A stretch of 5,123 bases of DNA from positions 1-5,123 of the forward strand of contig JAJDEE010000307.1 of assembly GCA_029259975.1 (NCBI GenBank), written 5' to 3'. The position numbers were made by a program, and so were the translations under genes. Shown in pieces: positions 5,045 through 5,123 of the stretch; position 1 is the first letter of the stretch, and each line of letters opens with the position of its first letter. The notes under the pieces were generated by a model. The model saw only the letters and a program-made list of their open reading frames with translations, was not told the DNA's origin and did no database searches. Origin of the DNA: Planctomycetota bacterium. GTDB taxonomy: Bacteria > Planctomycetota > Planctomycetia > Pirellulales > Lacipirellulaceae.

Positions 5045-5071
5045 ATTGCCTACTGCCGCACTGTTGGCAAT
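5045..5071. promoter_or_regulatory. Imperfect 27-base dyad upstream of the phosphatase
   Basis: ATTGCC (5045-5050) and GGCAAT (5066-5071) are exact inverse complements. The inner bases extend the symmetry to 9 of 11 pairs around the centre at 5058. The dyad lies about 110 bases upstream of the phosphatase ATG. Between them a TACAAT on the minus strand (5026-5031) could be a -10 element, although no good -35 partner was found. It may be an operator. It could equally be the 3' end hairpin of a gene entering from the right edge, since a minus-strand frame open from the edge stops at 5050. Confidence 0.3.
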
Positions 5072-5123
5072 AGCACATTCAATTCAAAGCCGCACAGCAC
5101 GATTTCCGCTAGCATTGCAAAGT

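Overview
The window looks like chromosomal DNA from a free-living Gram-negative-type bacterium. A planctomycete (Pirellulales-like) is the best guess. This rests on the pattern of small secreted proteins with Sec signals, a lipoprotein hydrolase, a MerA-like flavoprotein with an HPYPT C-terminus, and a SpoIIE-type phosphatase, in DNA of roughly balanced base composition with long intergenic gaps. That assignment is inference: there is no rRNA, tRNA or marker gene to fix it. No mobile element, CRISPR array, RNA gene or origin was recognised.

Left block, minus strand (1-694): an alpha/beta-hydrolase lipoprotein of the LCAT type enters from the left edge. It has no stop inside the window, so only its first 122 codons are visible. 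Upstream of it lies a 67-residue secreted peptide of unknown function with a textbook ribosome binding site and a Fur-like palindrome just upstream. Then come about 530 bases (695-1228) with no confident gene. This stretch holds a possible decayed reading frame broken at a seven-A run and by one stop, paired repeats, and a short Cys-containing reading frame with a good ribosome binding site that overlaps the next gene.

Middle block: a secreted thioredoxin-fold protein with a CSYC active site (1229-1693, plus) converges on a four-helix membrane protein with a CGVWGCGP loop (1758-2288, minus). A nested inverted repeat lies between them. A 218-base divergent region then carries a candidate operator dyad and a 16-codon leader reading frame inside a two-tier hairpin. 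It leads into a 506-residue FAD/NAD(P)-dependent pyridine nucleotide-disulfide oxidoreductase (2507-4027, plus). That protein resembles mercuric reductase and dihydrolipoamide dehydrogenase but lacks the diagnostic residues of each.

Right block: convergent to the oxidoreductase is a SpoIIE/RsbU-type PP2C phosphatase (4071-4937, minus), in which several usual metal-site residues are replaced. An imperfect 27-base dyad lies upstream of it.

Taken together, the middle genes (secreted dithiol protein, Cys-containing membrane protein, flavin disulfide reductase) suggest a thiol-redox or metal-stress neighbourhood. They are transcribed in different directions, however, so no single operon is supported. 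The phosphatase and the hydrolase look like unrelated neighbours.
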